This document shows positions 20,628-30,560 of a stretch of DNA of 64,000 nucleotides, in pieces (within the stretch, counting starts at the first letter, position 1; each line of letters starts with the position of its first letter). This DNA comes from Bradyrhizobium sp. CB3481 (GTDB lineage: Bacteria; Pseudomonadota; Alphaproteobacteria; Rhizobiales; Xanthobacteraceae), in NCBI RefSeq assembly GCF_029714305.1, contig NZ_CP121647.1:2500501-2564500 (forward strand), given 5' to 3'. The notes below the pieces were generated by a model. That model saw only the letters and a program-made list of their open reading frames with translations. It did no database searches and had not been told where the DNA came from. A program made the translations under genes and the position numbers.

Positions 20628-21686
20628 ATGGAGCTGATAGTGCCGATCGACGACAATCTGGCCAGCGATTTGCAGCTGATCGTGCCGAATCTGCACCGGC
20701 GCTATTCCGGCGTCACCGCGACCAACCGGATGGTGGCGCCGAAACTCGCCCGGATGTACCGCGCGGCATGGCTCGGGCCGCATGCGCCTGACGGCATCGG
20801 GCGGATGGATCTTGCGGATCTGCTGAAGCTATGGCGCCGCCGCGAGCCCCTGATCTGGCATGCCCGGCGCAATGACGAGATGATCGCGGGCATCCTGCTG
20901 CGCGCGCTCGGCTGGCCCTTGAGGCTGGTGTTCACGTCGGCGGCGCAGCGTCATCACAAGCGGCTGACGCGCTGGCTGATCCGGCAGATGGATGCCGTGA
21001 TCGCCACCTCCGAATTGTCGGCGTCCTTTCTGCAGCGCGAGGCGACGGTGGTGATGCACGGCGTCGACACGGCACGCTACGCGCCGCCGGCCGATCGCGC
21101 CACGGCGTTTGCGGAATCGGGGCTGCCGGGACGTTACGCGATCGGCTGCTTCGGACGGGTGCGTGCGCAAAAGGGGACGGACGTCTTCGTCGAGGCGATG
21201 TGCCAGCTGTTGCCGCGATACCCGGATTTTACCGCCGTCATCGTCGGCGCGGTCGTGGCGGAGCAGCAGGGATTTGCGAATGCCCTGAAGCAAAAGATCG
21301 AGGCCGCCGGCTTGCAATCGCGCATCGTCATCACCGGCGAGCTCGAGATCGGGGAAGTGCAGCGCTGGTATCAGCGGCTGACGATCTACGCCTTTACTTC
21401 GCGCAACGAAGGCTTTGGGTTGACGCTGATCGAGGCGATGGCGGCCGGCGCGGCGCTGGTTGCGGCGCGCGCCGGGGCCGCCGAATTCGTGGTCGAGGAT
21501 GGCGTGACCGGCCTATTGATCCCACCAGGCGATGCCGCCGCGCTGGTCGCCGCGCTGGAGCCCCTGATGCGCGATCCGGCATCGGCGAATGCCATGGGTG
21601 AGCGGGCACGGACGCGCGTCGTGGAAAAGTTCAGCCTGGAAGCGGAAGCGAATGCGATCGCCGCGGTCTATCGCACGCTGGATTGA
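20628..21686 (+). CDS. lpcC: LPS core glycosyltransferase, LpcC-like (GT4 mannosyltransferase)
   Basis: A 352-residue GT-B enzyme. The length and the N-terminal block IVPIDDNLASDLQ...YSGVTATN match rhizobial LpcC, which adds mannose to the inner Kdo of LPS core from GDP-mannose. The donor-site motif is TSRNEGFGLTLIEAMAAGAA, with the E-x7-E pattern, and GRVRAQKGTD begins the second domain. ATG 20628 begins the family-conserved sequence. The ManC gene at 36.9 kb in this window could supply the GDP-mannose. The exact acceptor is inferred from family only. Confidence 0.85.
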   Translation: MELIVPIDDNLASDLQLIVPNLHRRYSGVTATNRMVAPKLARMYRAAWLGPHAPDGIGRMDLADLLKLWRRREPLIWHARRNDEMIAGILLRALGWPLRLVFTSAAQRHHKRLTRWLIRQMDAVIATSELSASFLQREATVVMHGVDTARYAPPADRATAFAESGLPGRYAIGCFGRVRAQKGTDVFVEAMCQLLPRYPDFTAVIVGAVVAEQQGFANALKQKIEAAGLQSRIVITGELEIGEVQRWYQRLTIYAFTSRNEGFGLTLIEAMAAGAALVAARAGAAEFVVEDGVTGLLIPPGDAAALVAALEPLMRDPASANAMGERARTRVVEKFSLEAEANAIAAVYRTLD

Positions 21687-21692
21687 GCCGTC

Positions 21693-22679
21693 TTAGTACG
21701 TACCGTCGAAGCATGCCTTGTCGACGAGCGGCCACATTGTCCTGGCGTGCGCGACAGTCACGTGGTCCTGATTCAGGAACTTGGTGTCGTCGAAATCGAG
21801 TGGTAGCTGCCGGAAATCGACAAGGCGGATGCGCTCGGCGCCGGCAAACCCGCTCATCCATCGGTCGAATGCATCGAAGCGTCCCTCGGGCATGGCGCGG
21901 CCCAGTCTCACGTAATCTGCGGTGACCGGCGTTCTGAACAGGCAAACCTGGGCGCCACGCTCCCGCAGGAAGCGTATCGCGGCAACATAGTCGCGCAGGG
22001 CGTTCGAGGATTCGAAGTCGCTGGTCGGATTCTGTTCATACAGTCGTGCCGTCGTCAGAACCTCGCGCTTGTCCGGCTCGATTTGCGCCCAGTTGAAGGC
22101 CTCTCCACCGGCTTCGCGCTTGCGCGACCATTCCCTCGCATACTGGCCAACCTGCGACGTATTGATCGAGGGCTGCTGCGCCTTTGACGGCGAGATGAAA
22201 GCGGTCAGCGACACCATGTCCGCGATCAAAAATTTGAACAGCGAGCCGGAATATAGCGGCGTCACGGACAGCACGCGAATGCCGAACACGCTGATCGGCG
22301 GCCGCAGGTTCGCGGAGGTGAGCAGCGGCTGCCGCCCCTTGTGGTATTCGCCGACCCATTGCGGCGCGGCCTCGATGATGACCTTGCCCGGTTGCCTGTC
22401 GTCGAAAAGGAAGTGCACCAGGTTGAGAAGCTCGTGGGGCTGCTGCCCGGCCAGCCCAAAGAATCCGTAACCTTCGATCATCGGCGCGAAACCGACGTGC
22501 GAATCGCCAAAGACGGCATTTCGCGAACGGTCCGCGGCAATCGCCCGGATCGTGATGGTCTGTTCGTTGTCGAAGCGCTTGGAGGTCCTGCAATAGATCT
22601 CCAGCAGGCATGCCGCGACAAGGATCGTGCCGAGGAAGGCGGCAAGCCGGAGGCTAAAACTGGAAGTAGATGAATGCAT
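21693..22679 (-). CDS. SGNH/GDSL-fold acyltransferase-like membrane protein (AlgJ/AlgX-like), partner of MBOAT
   Basis: A 328-residue protein with an N-terminal membrane anchor (residues about 9-28) and a periplasmic domain. The SGNH-type nucleophile motif is GDSHVGF (D59, S60, H61) and a C-terminal acid-base pair sits in NQDHVTVAH (D305, H306), as expected for a catalytic triad. The gene overlaps the MBOAT gene by 26 bp, so the two are translated together. By analogy with AlgI/AlgJ/AlgX and PatA/PatB, the MBOAT protein passes an acetyl group across the membrane and this one places it on a sugar. Overall similarity to named members looks low. Confidence 0.7.
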   Translation of the reverse strand: MHSSTSSFSLRLAAFLGTILVAACLLEIYCRTSKRFDNEQTITIRAIAADRSRNAVFGDSHVGFAPMIEGYGFFGLAGQQPHELLNLVHFLFDDRQPGKVIIEAAPQWVGEYHKGRQPLLTSANLRPPISVFGIRVLSVTPLYSGSLFKFLIADMVSLTAFISPSKAQQPSINTSQVGQYAREWSRKREAGGEAFNWAQIEPDKREVLTTARLYEQNPTSDFESSNALRDYVAAIRFLRERGAQVCLFRTPVTADYVRLGRAMPEGRFDAFDRWMSGFAGAERIRLVDFRQLPLDFDDTKFLNQDHVTVAHARTMWPLVDKACFDGTY

Positions 22680-24090
22680 TTGGCTGATTCCGCGCCATTC
22701 CGATCAGAGAGGCCAGGAGGGCAATCGCCGCCGCCGAGGATACCCAGACGGGCGGCAGTGGTATGCCCGGCGGCGCAGTCCAGTCGATCGCGTCGCGGTC
22801 GGCTGCAACGCGGAAAATCCCTGGAAGGTTGGGCAGCAGCAGCGCCCAGAGCGTTGCGACGACAACCAGCCAATGATCCGGCGGACCCGTGGTCGCAGCT
22901 ATGTTGTCGGCATTGGCCACAATCGAGAGCAGCCATCGTCCTGATGTTGCGAAGTCGGGTGATCTGAACAGCGCCCAGGCGATGAGAACGATGGTCATTG
23001 ATAGGGCCCACGCGCCGAAACCAAATGCCCGGTGCTCATCGAGGCGCTGGACGATTGGTAATTGCCTGACTTGATGGTTCGCCACCAATGCAACGCCGTG
23101 GACGAATCCCCATGCCACAAAGGTCCAGGCGGCGCCGTGCCAAAGGCCGCCGATCAACATCACGATCAAGAGATTTGCCGCGGTCCGGCGGGCGCCGAGG
23201 CGACCGCCTCCGAGCGGAAAGTAGATGTAGTCCCTGAGGAACGATGACAGGGTAATATGCCAGCGCCGCCAGAACTCGATGATCGAGGTGGCTTTATAGG
23301 GCGAGTTGAAATTGACCGGCAATTGAACGCCGAGCATCCATGCCACGCCCAATGCCATCTCCGAATATGCCGAGAAATCGAAATAGATCTGTCCGCTATA
23401 GGCCAATAGCGCCGCGATCGCATCCAGCGGCCTCACAAGGCCGTCCTGCAGCCGAACGACGGTTGGGTCGACGACCAAAGCGAGGTTGTCCGCTATGACA
23501 ACTTTCTTGAACAAGGCGAAGCAAAAGATGCACAGGCCGGTGAAGATTTGCTCCTTGTAGCGCACCCCGGCCTGCGCGAGCTGCGGCGCCATCTCGCGAA
23601 ACCGTATGATCGGACCTGCGATCAGCTTCGGGAAAAAGGTTACGAAAACCAGGTAGCGCAGGAAGTCGCCCTTGTGGGCTTTCTTGGAGCGAACATCCGA
23701 CAGGAATGAAATCTGCTCGAACGTGATGAACGACAACGCAAGCGGAAGAACGATGTTCGGTAGCGCGAATTGCTGACGAAAAACGATATCGAAGTTCCAG
23801 ACGAGGAAGTCGGCATATTTGAAGATGGCGAGAAGTGCGACGTTGAAGACGACGCCGAACCAGAACACCGAAGGGCGGGCGGTCCGCTCGATGAGTGCAG
23901 CGAGATAGAAATTGACGGCGGCCGAAACGATCAGGATCAGGATGTAGTCGGCGCGAAACCAGCCGTAGAACAGCAGAGAGAGCGCCAAAAGGGTTACAAG
24001 CAGCGTGCGCTGGCCGAACCGGGTGGCCACCGCGAGCGCCGCGATGGCGAGCGGCAGGAACAGAAGGAAGGTGTAACTGGAGAACAGCAT
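22654..24090 (-). CDS. MBOAT-family membrane O-acyltransferase (AlgI-like)
   Basis: A 478-residue protein with about ten to twelve membrane helices. The N-terminus MLFSSYTFLLFLPLA, the middle LALSFITFEQISFLSDV and FFPKLIAGPIIRF, and the His-containing GGLWHGAAWTFVAWGFVHG (H318) are the AlgI/DltB signature set. It probably takes acetyl-CoA in the cytoplasm. Overlap with the SGNH gene and position between lpcC and waaF point to O-acetylation of core or O-antigen. No alginate genes are present, so it is not an alginate system. About 90 bp separate it from the end of waaF on the same strand. Confidence 0.92.
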   Translation of the reverse strand: MLFSSYTFLLFLPLAIAALAVATRFGQRTLLVTLLALSLLFYGWFRADYILILIVSAAVNFYLAALIERTARPSVFWFGVVFNVALLAIFKYADFLVWNFDIVFRQQFALPNIVLPLALSFITFEQISFLSDVRSKKAHKGDFLRYLVFVTFFPKLIAGPIIRFREMAPQLAQAGVRYKEQIFTGLCIFCFALFKKVVIADNLALVVDPTVVRLQDGLVRPLDAIAALLAYSGQIYFDFSAYSEMALGVAWMLGVQLPVNFNSPYKATSIIEFWRRWHITLSSFLRDYIYFPLGGGRLGARRTAANLLIVMLIGGLWHGAAWTFVAWGFVHGVALVANHQVRQLPIVQRLDEHRAFGFGAWALSMTIVLIAWALFRSPDFATSGRWLLSIVANADNIAATTGPPDHWLVVVATLWALLLPNLPGIFRVAADRDAIDWTAPPGIPLPPVWVSSAAAIALLASLIGMARNQPNAFIYFQF

Positions 24091-24177
24091 TGCTTTGTGG
24101 CCAGCGGGTCCTGGGTCATCACGCCGGAGACCGACGCATCGAGGCCGCGAAGATTGTTGCGGCTCTCAACTTTTGCG

Positions 24178-25212
24178 TCAAGGCGCGCGCCCGGCCACCA
24201 GCAGGCGATGCGCCACATCGACCACGTAAGAGGGATCGATATCGCGCATGCAGCGGTGATCGTTCATCGTGCACGTGGTGCGTTGGCACGGCTGGCAGGA
24301 TAGCTCCGTCTTGGTTTGAAGGACTGTGGCGGCAAGGCCGTTCAGCGGCGCCCAGAGATAGGGGCTGGTTGGGCCGAATATGCCCATGGTGGGCGTGCCG
24401 ATCGCCGCCGCGATGTGCATCAGGCCGGAATCGTTCGAGATCGCGACGCCGGCCGCCGCCATCGCCAGGATACCGTTGCGCAGGTCAGTGCCGGTGAGAT
24501 CGCGGGCCTTGCCGCCGGTGGCAGTGATGATCTCCTGCGCCAGCGTCTTTTCGCCGGGGCCGCCGACCACCCAGACGTCGATGCCGCGCTCGATCAGGAG
24601 CCGGGCGGCCTGTGGATAATAGGTCCAGCGCTTCGAGGCGCCGACCGAGCCGGGGCCGAGCGCCACGGCCGGGGCCGTGCCGAGCCCGTTTTCCTGCCGC
24701 CAGCGGGCGGTCTGTTCCGGCGGCACGGCAAGCTGCGGCACCGGCCATTCCGGCGGCAGCGGCGCGCCGTCGGGCAGCGCCAGCGCGGCGTTCTTGTCGA
24801 TGAAGCGGGGCAGGGTCTTTTCGCCCCAGCGCATCCGGTTAATGAGCCCGACTCGTGCCTCGCCAAAAAAGCCGACGCGCTCGGGGATCCCGGCCAGTGC
24901 GGGTGCAATCGCCGCCTTCCAGGTGCGGGGCAGGACCAGGGCGGTTCCATAGTTGCGCGCGTGCAGTTCGTGGGCGAGACCGCGTTGTTTGGTCAGCGCC
25001 AGCCGGCTGCGGGGCAGGTCGAAGACGATGCCCGCCCGGACACCGGGCATATAATCGACCAGCGGTGCGCAGAGGGGGGTGACCAGGAGGTCGACCGGGC
25101 GATTCGGCCAGCGCTCCTTCAGGACCCGCACCACGGTATGGCCGCGGACGAAATCGCCAATCCACATATAGGGAACAATCAGGATAGGCCGGGTGTCGGC
25201 GCTATCTTCCAT
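24178..25212 (-). CDS. waaF: LPS heptosyltransferase II (GT9)
   Basis: A GT9 enzyme of 344 residues from the chosen start. N-terminal ILIVPYMWIGDFVRGHTVVRVLKERWP and C-terminal NDSGLMHIAAAIGTPTMGIFGPTSP are the two halves of the ADP-heptose site; the CQPCQRTTC segment is also seen in rhizobial WaaF. It adds the second heptose to the inner core from ADP-heptose. An ATG ten codons upstream (25242) is possible, but GGGAT precedes the inner start and the residues between do not fit the family. Divergent from hldD, which supplies its donor. WaaC was not found here. Confidence 0.88.
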   Translation of the reverse strand: MEDSADTRPILIVPYMWIGDFVRGHTVVRVLKERWPNRPVDLLVTPLCAPLVDYMPGVRAGIVFDLPRSRLALTKQRGLAHELHARNYGTALVLPRTWKAAIAPALAGIPERVGFFGEARVGLINRMRWGEKTLPRFIDKNAALALPDGAPLPPEWPVPQLAVPPEQTARWRQENGLGTAPAVALGPGSVGASKRWTYYPQAARLLIERGIDVWVVGGPGEKTLAQEIITATGGKARDLTGTDLRNGILAMAAAGVAISNDSGLMHIAAAIGTPTMGIFGPTSPYLWAPLNGLAATVLQTKTELSCQPCQRTTCTMNDHRCMRDIDPSYVVDVAHRLLVAGRAP

Positions 25213-25389
25213 TTTGATCCCATTGTGTGAATTTGAATTCATATCTTTGTTGGCTTGCCGCTAAGCAATTGCGGCCCCGTCGGTAACCGCTCCGCGCCGG
25301 CAGGTAAAGGCACTCGATGGGTCATCGATTCGCCGAAGCGGTGAAGTTGCCTGCCGCGCGGGAGTGGGGCAAAGCTTTGCCGAGCAATC

Positions 25390-26385
25390 ATGGCAGAGGA
25401 TGGCATGCTACTGGTGACCGGGGGCGCCGGTTTTATCGGGTCGAACGTCGTGGCTGCGTTGAATGACGCCGGCCGCAGTGACGTTGCGGTCTGCGATATC
25501 CTTGGGTCTGACGGCAAGTGGCGGAACTTGTCCAAGCGCCAACTCGCCGACTTCGTGCCGCCAGCCGAGTTGATCGGATGGCTGCAAGGCCGCCGGCTCG
25601 ATGCCGTCATCCATCTCGGTGCGATCTCTTCGACCACCGCGACCGATGGCGATCTCGTCATGGAAGCCAATTTCAAGACGCCGCTGCGGCTGCTCGATTG
25701 GTGCACCGCGACCGCTACGCCGCTGATCTACGCGTCGTCGGCCGCGACCTATGGCGACGGCGAGCGGGGCTTTGACGACGACGGCTCAGTCGCGGCGCTG
25801 AAGCAACTCAGGCCGATGAACCTCTACGGCTGGAGCAAGAACTTGTTCGATTTGGCCGTCGCCGAGCGCGCTGCGCGCGGCGAGAGGCTGCCGCCGCAAT
25901 GCGTGGGCCTGAAATTCTTCAATGTGTTCGGCCCCAACGAGTATCACAAGGGCACGATGATGAGCGTGCTGGCGCGCCGCTTCGACGACATCAAGGCCGG
26001 GCGCGTCGTGCAATTGTTCAAGTCGCATCGAGAAGGGATCGCCGACGGCGATCAACGTCGCGACTTTATCTATGTCGACGACGTCGTGCGCGTGACTATG
26101 TGGCTGCTCGCCACGCCATCGGTCAGTGGTCTCTTCAATGTCGGCACCGGCAAGGCACGCAGCTTCAAGGACCTGATCTTGTCGGCTTACACGGCGCTCG
26201 GCCTGCCGCCGAACATCGAATATGTCGACATGCCCGAGCAGATCCGCGGCGCTTACCAATATTTCACCGAGAGCAAGGTCGAGCGCCTCCGGCAGGCGGG
26301 CTATAATGGCGGCTTTACCGCGCTCGAAGACGCAGTCGAGACCTACGTGAAGAATTTCCTCAATCGCAGCGATCGCTTTCGCTGA
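25390..26385 (+). CDS. hldD: ADP-L-glycero-D-manno-heptose 6-epimerase
   Basis: A 331-residue extended SDR. TGGAGFIGSNVV is the nucleotide motif, Y146-x3-K150 lies in YGWSKNLFD, and KFFNVFGPNEYHKGTMMSV is a hallmark of HldD (RfaD) that sets it apart from other epimerases. It makes the L,D-heptose form used by WaaF. It is followed by hldE after 18 bp. ATG 25390 places the Rossmann motif near the N-terminus as in the family. Confidence 0.95.
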   Translation: MAEDGMLLVTGGAGFIGSNVVAALNDAGRSDVAVCDILGSDGKWRNLSKRQLADFVPPAELIGWLQGRRLDAVIHLGAISSTTATDGDLVMEANFKTPLRLLDWCTATATPLIYASSAATYGDGERGFDDDGSVAALKQLRPMNLYGWSKNLFDLAVAERAARGERLPPQCVGLKFFNVFGPNEYHKGTMMSVLARRFDDIKAGRVVQLFKSHREGIADGDQRRDFIYVDDVVRVTMWLLATPSVSGLFNVGTGKARSFKDLILSAYTALGLPPNIEYVDMPEQIRGAYQYFTESKVERLRQAGYNGGFTALEDAVETYVKNFLNRSDRFR

Positions 26386-26403
26386 CGGGCAACGGTTAGA
26401 CAG

Positions 26404-27876
26404 ATGTTCGATTTCGAGGCCCTCAGCCAGGCGATTGCCCGTCAGACCGTGCTCTGCGTCGGCGATCTCATGCTCGACGAGTTCGTCTATGGTGAGGTAT
26501 CGCGGGTTTCGCCGGAAGCGCCGGCACCTGTGATCGCCGTCCAGCGCAGCGAGAGCAATGTCGGCGGCGCCGGCAATGTCGCCCGCAACATCGCCTCGCT
26601 CGGTGGGCGCTGCATCTTTGCCGGCCTGGTCGGCGAGGACGAGGCGGGCGCCAAACTGAGGCGCGATTTGGCTCAGGAGAAGCGGATCGAGGCGGTGCTG
26701 GTTTCGGATCCCGCCCGGCCCACGACGCGCAAGGTACGCTTCGTCTCCGAGCATTTTTCCACCCACATGCTGCGCGCCGATTGGGAACTCGCGGCGCCGG
26801 CATCGCCCGAGACCGAGCAGCGGCTGATCGACGCCGTGCTGCCGCATCTGCCGCGCGCCGACATCGTGCTGCTGTCCGACTATGCCAAGGGCGTGCTGAC
26901 CGCGCGTGTCATCCGCAACATCATCGATGCGGCGAAGAAGCTCGGCAAGCGCGTGATCGTCGATCCCAAGAGCGCCAATTTCGCGATCTATCGAGGCGCC
27001 ACGCTGCTCACTCCGAACCGTAAGGAGTTTGCGGAGGCCACCCGCAGCCGCGCCGACAATGACCAGAACATTGCTGGCGCCGCGCAGGACGCGATGGTCC
27101 TCGCCGATTGCGAGGCCATGCTGGTGACGCAGAGCGAGCACGGCATGACGCTGGTTAAGCGCGGCGGCGACGCGATCCACGTGCCGGCGCTCCCGGTGAA
27201 GGTGCGCGACGTCTCGGGCGCCGGTGACACGGTCGCCGCAGCGCTGGCGCTGACGCTGGCGGCCGATGCCGATTGGGAGACCGCGCTGCGGATGGCGAAC
27301 GCGGCAGCGGCTGTCGCCGTCGGCAAGAAGGGCACCGCGACCGTGACGCCGACGGAGCTGCGGCGGAAAATTCTGCCGCATGCCTCGCTCGCGGCCGAGG
27401 AGAAGATCGTGCCTGTCGGCGGTGATCTCGATGCGCATCTTTCCGATTGGCGCAAGCAGGGATTGCGCATCGGCTTCACCAACGGCTGCTTCGACATTCT
27501 GCATCCCGGCCACGTCAAGGTGTTGACCGCGGCGCGCGGTGCCTGCGACCGCCTGATCGTCGGGCTCAATAGCGATGCCTCGGTGAAGCGCTTGAAGGGC
27601 GAGGGGCGTCCGGTTCAGGACGAGAGCGCGCGCGCCGAAGTGCTGGCGGCGCTGGAGGCGGTGGATCTGGTCGCGATCTTCGAGGAAGACACGCCGATCG
27701 AACTGATCACGAAGGTGAGGCCGAGCGTGCTGGTCAAGGGCGGCGACTACACCCGCGAGCAGGTCGTCGGCCACGAGATCGTCGAGGCTGCCGGCGGCGA
27801 GGTCGTGCTGGTCGATATTCTGCCCGGCCACAGCACGACGTCGCTGGTGGGCCGCGCGCGGGGAGGCAAGACGTGA
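26404..27876 (+). CDS. hldE: Bifunctional heptose-7-phosphate kinase / heptose-1-phosphate adenylyltransferase
   Basis: A 490-residue two-domain enzyme. Residues 1-320 are a PfkB-type kinase ([17 protein letters not shown]; catalytic base D275 in [11 protein letters not shown]). Residues 345-490 are a nucleotidyltransferase with [17 protein letters not shown] (H367 and H370). It phosphorylates D-glycero-beta-D-manno-heptose 7-phosphate and then adenylylates heptose 1-phosphate. Its stop overlaps the GTG start of the next gene (GTGA), so O-antigen ligase expression is coupled. The GmhA and GmhB steps of the pathway are not encoded here. Confidence 0.95.
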   Translation: MFDFEALSQAIARQTVLCVGDLMLDEFVYGEVSRVSPEAPAPVIAVQRSESNVGGAGNVARNIASLGGRCIFAGLVGEDEAGAKLRRDLAQEKRIEAVLVSDPARPTTRKVRFVSEHFSTHMLRADWELAAPASPETEQRLIDAVLPHLPRADIVLLSDYAKGVLTARVIRNIIDAAKKLGKRVIVDPKSANFAIYRGATLLTPNRKEFAEATRSRADNDQNIAGAAQDAMVLADCEAMLVTQSEHGMTLVKRGGDAIHVPALPVKVRDVSGAGDTVAAALALTLAADADWETALRMANAAAAVAVGKKGTATVTPTELRRKILPHASLAAEEKIVPVGGDLDAHLSDWRKQGLRIGFTNGCFDILHPGHVKVLTAARGACDRLIVGLNSDASVKRLKGEGRPVQDESARAEVLAALEAVDLVAIFEEDTPIELITKVRPSVLVKGGDYTREQVVGHEIVEAAGGEVVLVDILPGHSTTSLVGRARGGKT

Positions 27877-29159
27877 GCGTGAATGCGATGCCGATATCCC
27901 AGCCGTGGATACGGCGGTATTGGCGCGACCAGGCGACGTGGATGACGATCGCGGACGTCTTCGCGATTCTCGCCGTACTGACGCTGCCGTGGTCGACGAC
28001 CTTGCCAAGTATCTTCGTGCCGTGCTGGCTCGGCGCCGTGGCGTGGGTGACGGACTGGCGGGCGTTCTGGCGACTGTTGCAACAGCCGATCTGCTATCTG
28101 CCGCTCGCTTTCGCTGCTCTCGCCGCCGTCGGCACGCTATGGTCGGACGCGGCTTGGAGCGCGCGGCTTTGGTCCGTCGGCCCCATGCTGAAGTTGCTGG
28201 TACTGCCCGGCCTGTTCTATCATTTCGCCCGATCGAAACGCGGAATGTGGGTGTTCATCGCGTTCCTGGTTTCGTGCACGTTGCTAATGGTGGTGTCCTG
28301 GATCGTCCTGATCGATCCCAGTCTTTCGCTGAAGCCGCCTGCCGAGCGGGCGCCCGGCATTTTCGTCAAGAACTATATCGACCAAAGCCAGGAATTCGCG
28401 CTGTGCGCGGTGGCGCTGGCCTATCCGATCATCCGCTTGATACAGGCGAAGAGGCTCTGGTTGGCGATGCTTCTGGTCGCGCTCTCGCTTCTCTTTCTCG
28501 TCAACATGTCCTTTGTGGTTGTTTCGCGGACCGCGATGGTCACAATTCCGGTGATGATCGCGGTGTTCGCGCTGCTTCACCTGAAATGGCGAACCAGCCT
28601 GATCATCGCTTGCGGATTGGTCGTTCTCACAGGATTGGCGTTTCTCGTCTCGCCGCAACTGCAGCAGAGGGCGGCTTCCATCGTCAGCGAGTATCAGGTC
28701 TACAAGCAGCAGAACGTGGCTTCTTCCGTGGGGCTGAGGCTGGAATATTGGCGGAAGTCGCTCCAGTTTATCGCCGCTGCACCGGTCATTGGCAACGGGA
28801 CGGGCTCGACGCTCGGCCTATTTCAGAAGGCCGCGAGCGGGGGGAGCCAGGACGTAACGGCCCAGGTCATCCGCAACCCCCATAACCAGACGCTTGCGGT
28901 TGCGGTTCAGTGGGGCATCGCCGGAGTAGTCCTGCTGTATGCGATGTGGTTTGCGCATCTGCGGCTGTTTCGCGGCGAAGGTCTCGTGGCCTGGATCGGA
29001 TTGCTGGTCGTGGTGCAGAACATCTTTACCTCGCTCCTCAATTCGCACATTTTCGATTTCCACGAGGGTTGGATGTATGTGCTGGGCGTCGGTATTGCCG
29101 GCGGCATGATGCTCGCGGAAAGGCAACGCGGCACGGGCGAGCGGCGGGCAGGATCGTGA
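27873..29159 (+). CDS. O-antigen ligase / polymerase family membrane protein, first copy
   Basis: A 428-residue protein with about eleven membrane segments. It starts with GTG at 27873, set by GGGAGG six bases upstream and the GTGA overlap with hldE. The periplasmic loop carries [14 protein letters not shown], matching the HNxxL...G motif of WaaL ligases, and a preceding [11 protein letters not shown] block. It should join O-antigen to lipid A-core, or polymerise repeats (Wzy). The next gene is a paralogue overlapping by one base. Its place right after waaF/hldDE favours the ligase role. Confidence 0.85.
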   Translation: MSVNAMPISQPWIRRYWRDQATWMTIADVFAILAVLTLPWSTTLPSIFVPCWLGAVAWVTDWRAFWRLLQQPICYLPLAFAALAAVGTLWSDAAWSARLWSVGPMLKLLVLPGLFYHFARSKRGMWVFIAFLVSCTLLMVVSWIVLIDPSLSLKPPAERAPGIFVKNYIDQSQEFALCAVALAYPIIRLIQAKRLWLAMLLVALSLLFLVNMSFVVVSRTAMVTIPVMIAVFALLHLKWRTSLIIACGLVVLTGLAFLVSPQLQQRAASIVSEYQVYKQQNVASSVGLRLEYWRKSLQFIAAAPVIGNGTGSTLGLFQKAASGGSQDVTAQVIRNPHNQTLAVAVQWGIAGVVLLYAMWFAHLRLFRGEGLVAWIGLLVVVQNIFTSLLNSHIFDFHEGWMYVLGVGIAGGMMLAERQRGTGERRAGS

Positions 29160-30475
29160 TGGGCGCGGACTACCAGCGCCGTGAGAAGATCAACTCGATC
29201 GGCGAGATGCTGTCGGTCATGGCTTCGGCCCGGCACGACCCGTTCGCGCGCATGCTGAATGTCGATCTGATGGCGGTGCTGGTCGCAGCGCTGCTGCCGT
29301 GGTCGACCAGCGGCGTCGGCATCGGCATGCTGGTGTGGCTCGCGGCGCTGGCCGCGACGCTGGAACTGCGCCCGTTCCTGAATTCGTTGCGGCGGCCGAT
29401 CAATGTGCTGCCGATCGCGCTGGTTGCGCTCGCCGCGATCGGTACGCTGTGGTCCGACACATCCTGGGGCTCGCGCCTCTACGCCGTCAGCCCTGCGACC
29501 AAGCTGCTTTTTCTGCCGTTCCTGCTCTATCATTTCGAACGGTCGACACGCGGCCTGTGGGTATTCATCGCATTCCTAGCGTCCTGCACGCTGATGACGG
29601 TCGCCTCCTGGATCGTCGCGATCGAACCCAGCCTTTCGATGAAGGGGCTCGGCGATCCCGCGACGTATGGCATCTTCACCAAGAACTATATCGACCAAAG
29701 CCAGGAATTCGTGTTGTGCACGGTCGTGCTGGCACTTCCCATCATCATTTCGCTGCGTGACGGCAAGATCCGTCAGGCACTGCTTCTGATGGCGGTCGCG
29801 GTCAACTTCATCGTCAACATGGCGTTCGTCGTCGTGTCGCGCACGGCGCTGGTCACGCTGCCCGTCATGCTGGTCGTGTTCGCGATGGCGCATCTGAGAT
29901 GGAAAGCCAACGTGCTGCTGTCCGTTGCCGCCATCGCGCTCGGCGCGCTGGCGTGGACGGCATCGCCGCATCTGCAGGCGACTACGGAAAGGTTTACGCG
30001 GGACTACCGGCTCTACAAGGAACTCAACGAGCCGACATCGATCGGGCTGCGGCTCGAATTCTGGGAGAAGTCGTTGCGGTTCTTCGCCGAGGCGCCGATC
30101 ATCGGGCATGGTACGGGATCGACGCGGGGGTTGTTCGAGGCAGCCGCAACCGGGCCTGCGGGATCGGCGCAGGGGCAGGTGATCGGGAACCCGCACAACC
30201 AGACCCTCAACGTCGCGGTGCAGTGGGGCATGGTGGGGGTCGTCATTCTCTATACGATGTGGTTTGCACATTTCTCGCTGTTTCGCGGCGAGGGGCTGGC
30301 GGCCTGGATCGGATTGATGGTGGTGCTGCAGAACATCTTCAGTTCGCTGTTCAACTCGCATTTGTTCGATTTTCATGAAGGCTGGATGTATGTGCTGGGC
30401 GTCGGGGTAGCCGGCGGCATGGTGCTGCGCGCGGGCGCCCGGCGCACGGATTCTTCAGGTATGGCCGCGCGATGA
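29159..30475 (+). CDS. O-antigen ligase / polymerase family membrane protein, second copy
   Basis: A 438-residue paralogue of the gene before it. Shared blocks by eye include [44 protein letters not shown] and GIGLRLEFWEKSL-like segments; roughly half of the aligned residues are the same. The start ATG 29159 forms TGATG with the previous stop. The N-terminus is about 25 residues longer and charged ([18 protein letters not shown]). A tandem duplication with divergence is the likely origin; one copy may have become a polymerase or use another acceptor. Confidence 0.85.
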   Translation: MGADYQRREKINSIGEMLSVMASARHDPFARMLNVDLMAVLVAALLPWSTSGVGIGMLVWLAALAATLELRPFLNSLRRPINVLPIALVALAAIGTLWSDTSWGSRLYAVSPATKLLFLPFLLYHFERSTRGLWVFIAFLASCTLMTVASWIVAIEPSLSMKGLGDPATYGIFTKNYIDQSQEFVLCTVVLALPIIISLRDGKIRQALLLMAVAVNFIVNMAFVVVSRTALVTLPVMLVVFAMAHLRWKANVLLSVAAIALGALAWTASPHLQATTERFTRDYRLYKELNEPTSIGLRLEFWEKSLRFFAEAPIIGHGTGSTRGLFEAAATGPAGSAQGQVIGNPHNQTLNVAVQWGMVGVVILYTMWFAHFSLFRGEGLAAWIGLMVVLQNIFSSLFNSHLFDFHEGWMYVLGVGVAGGMVLRAGARRTDSSGMAAR

Positions 30476-30560
30476 TCGCTGGCATGCACGGCGCAGATAA
30501 GATATCAGCGGTCGAGCTACGCTTCGCGAATCTTCCTCGTTTCCGCGGCCGGCCATTCGA

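Noticed and set aside
25786..28008. 740-codon minus-strand frame over hldD and hldE
   Set aside because: Same antisense effect; the opposite strand encodes HldD/HldE with clear motifs.
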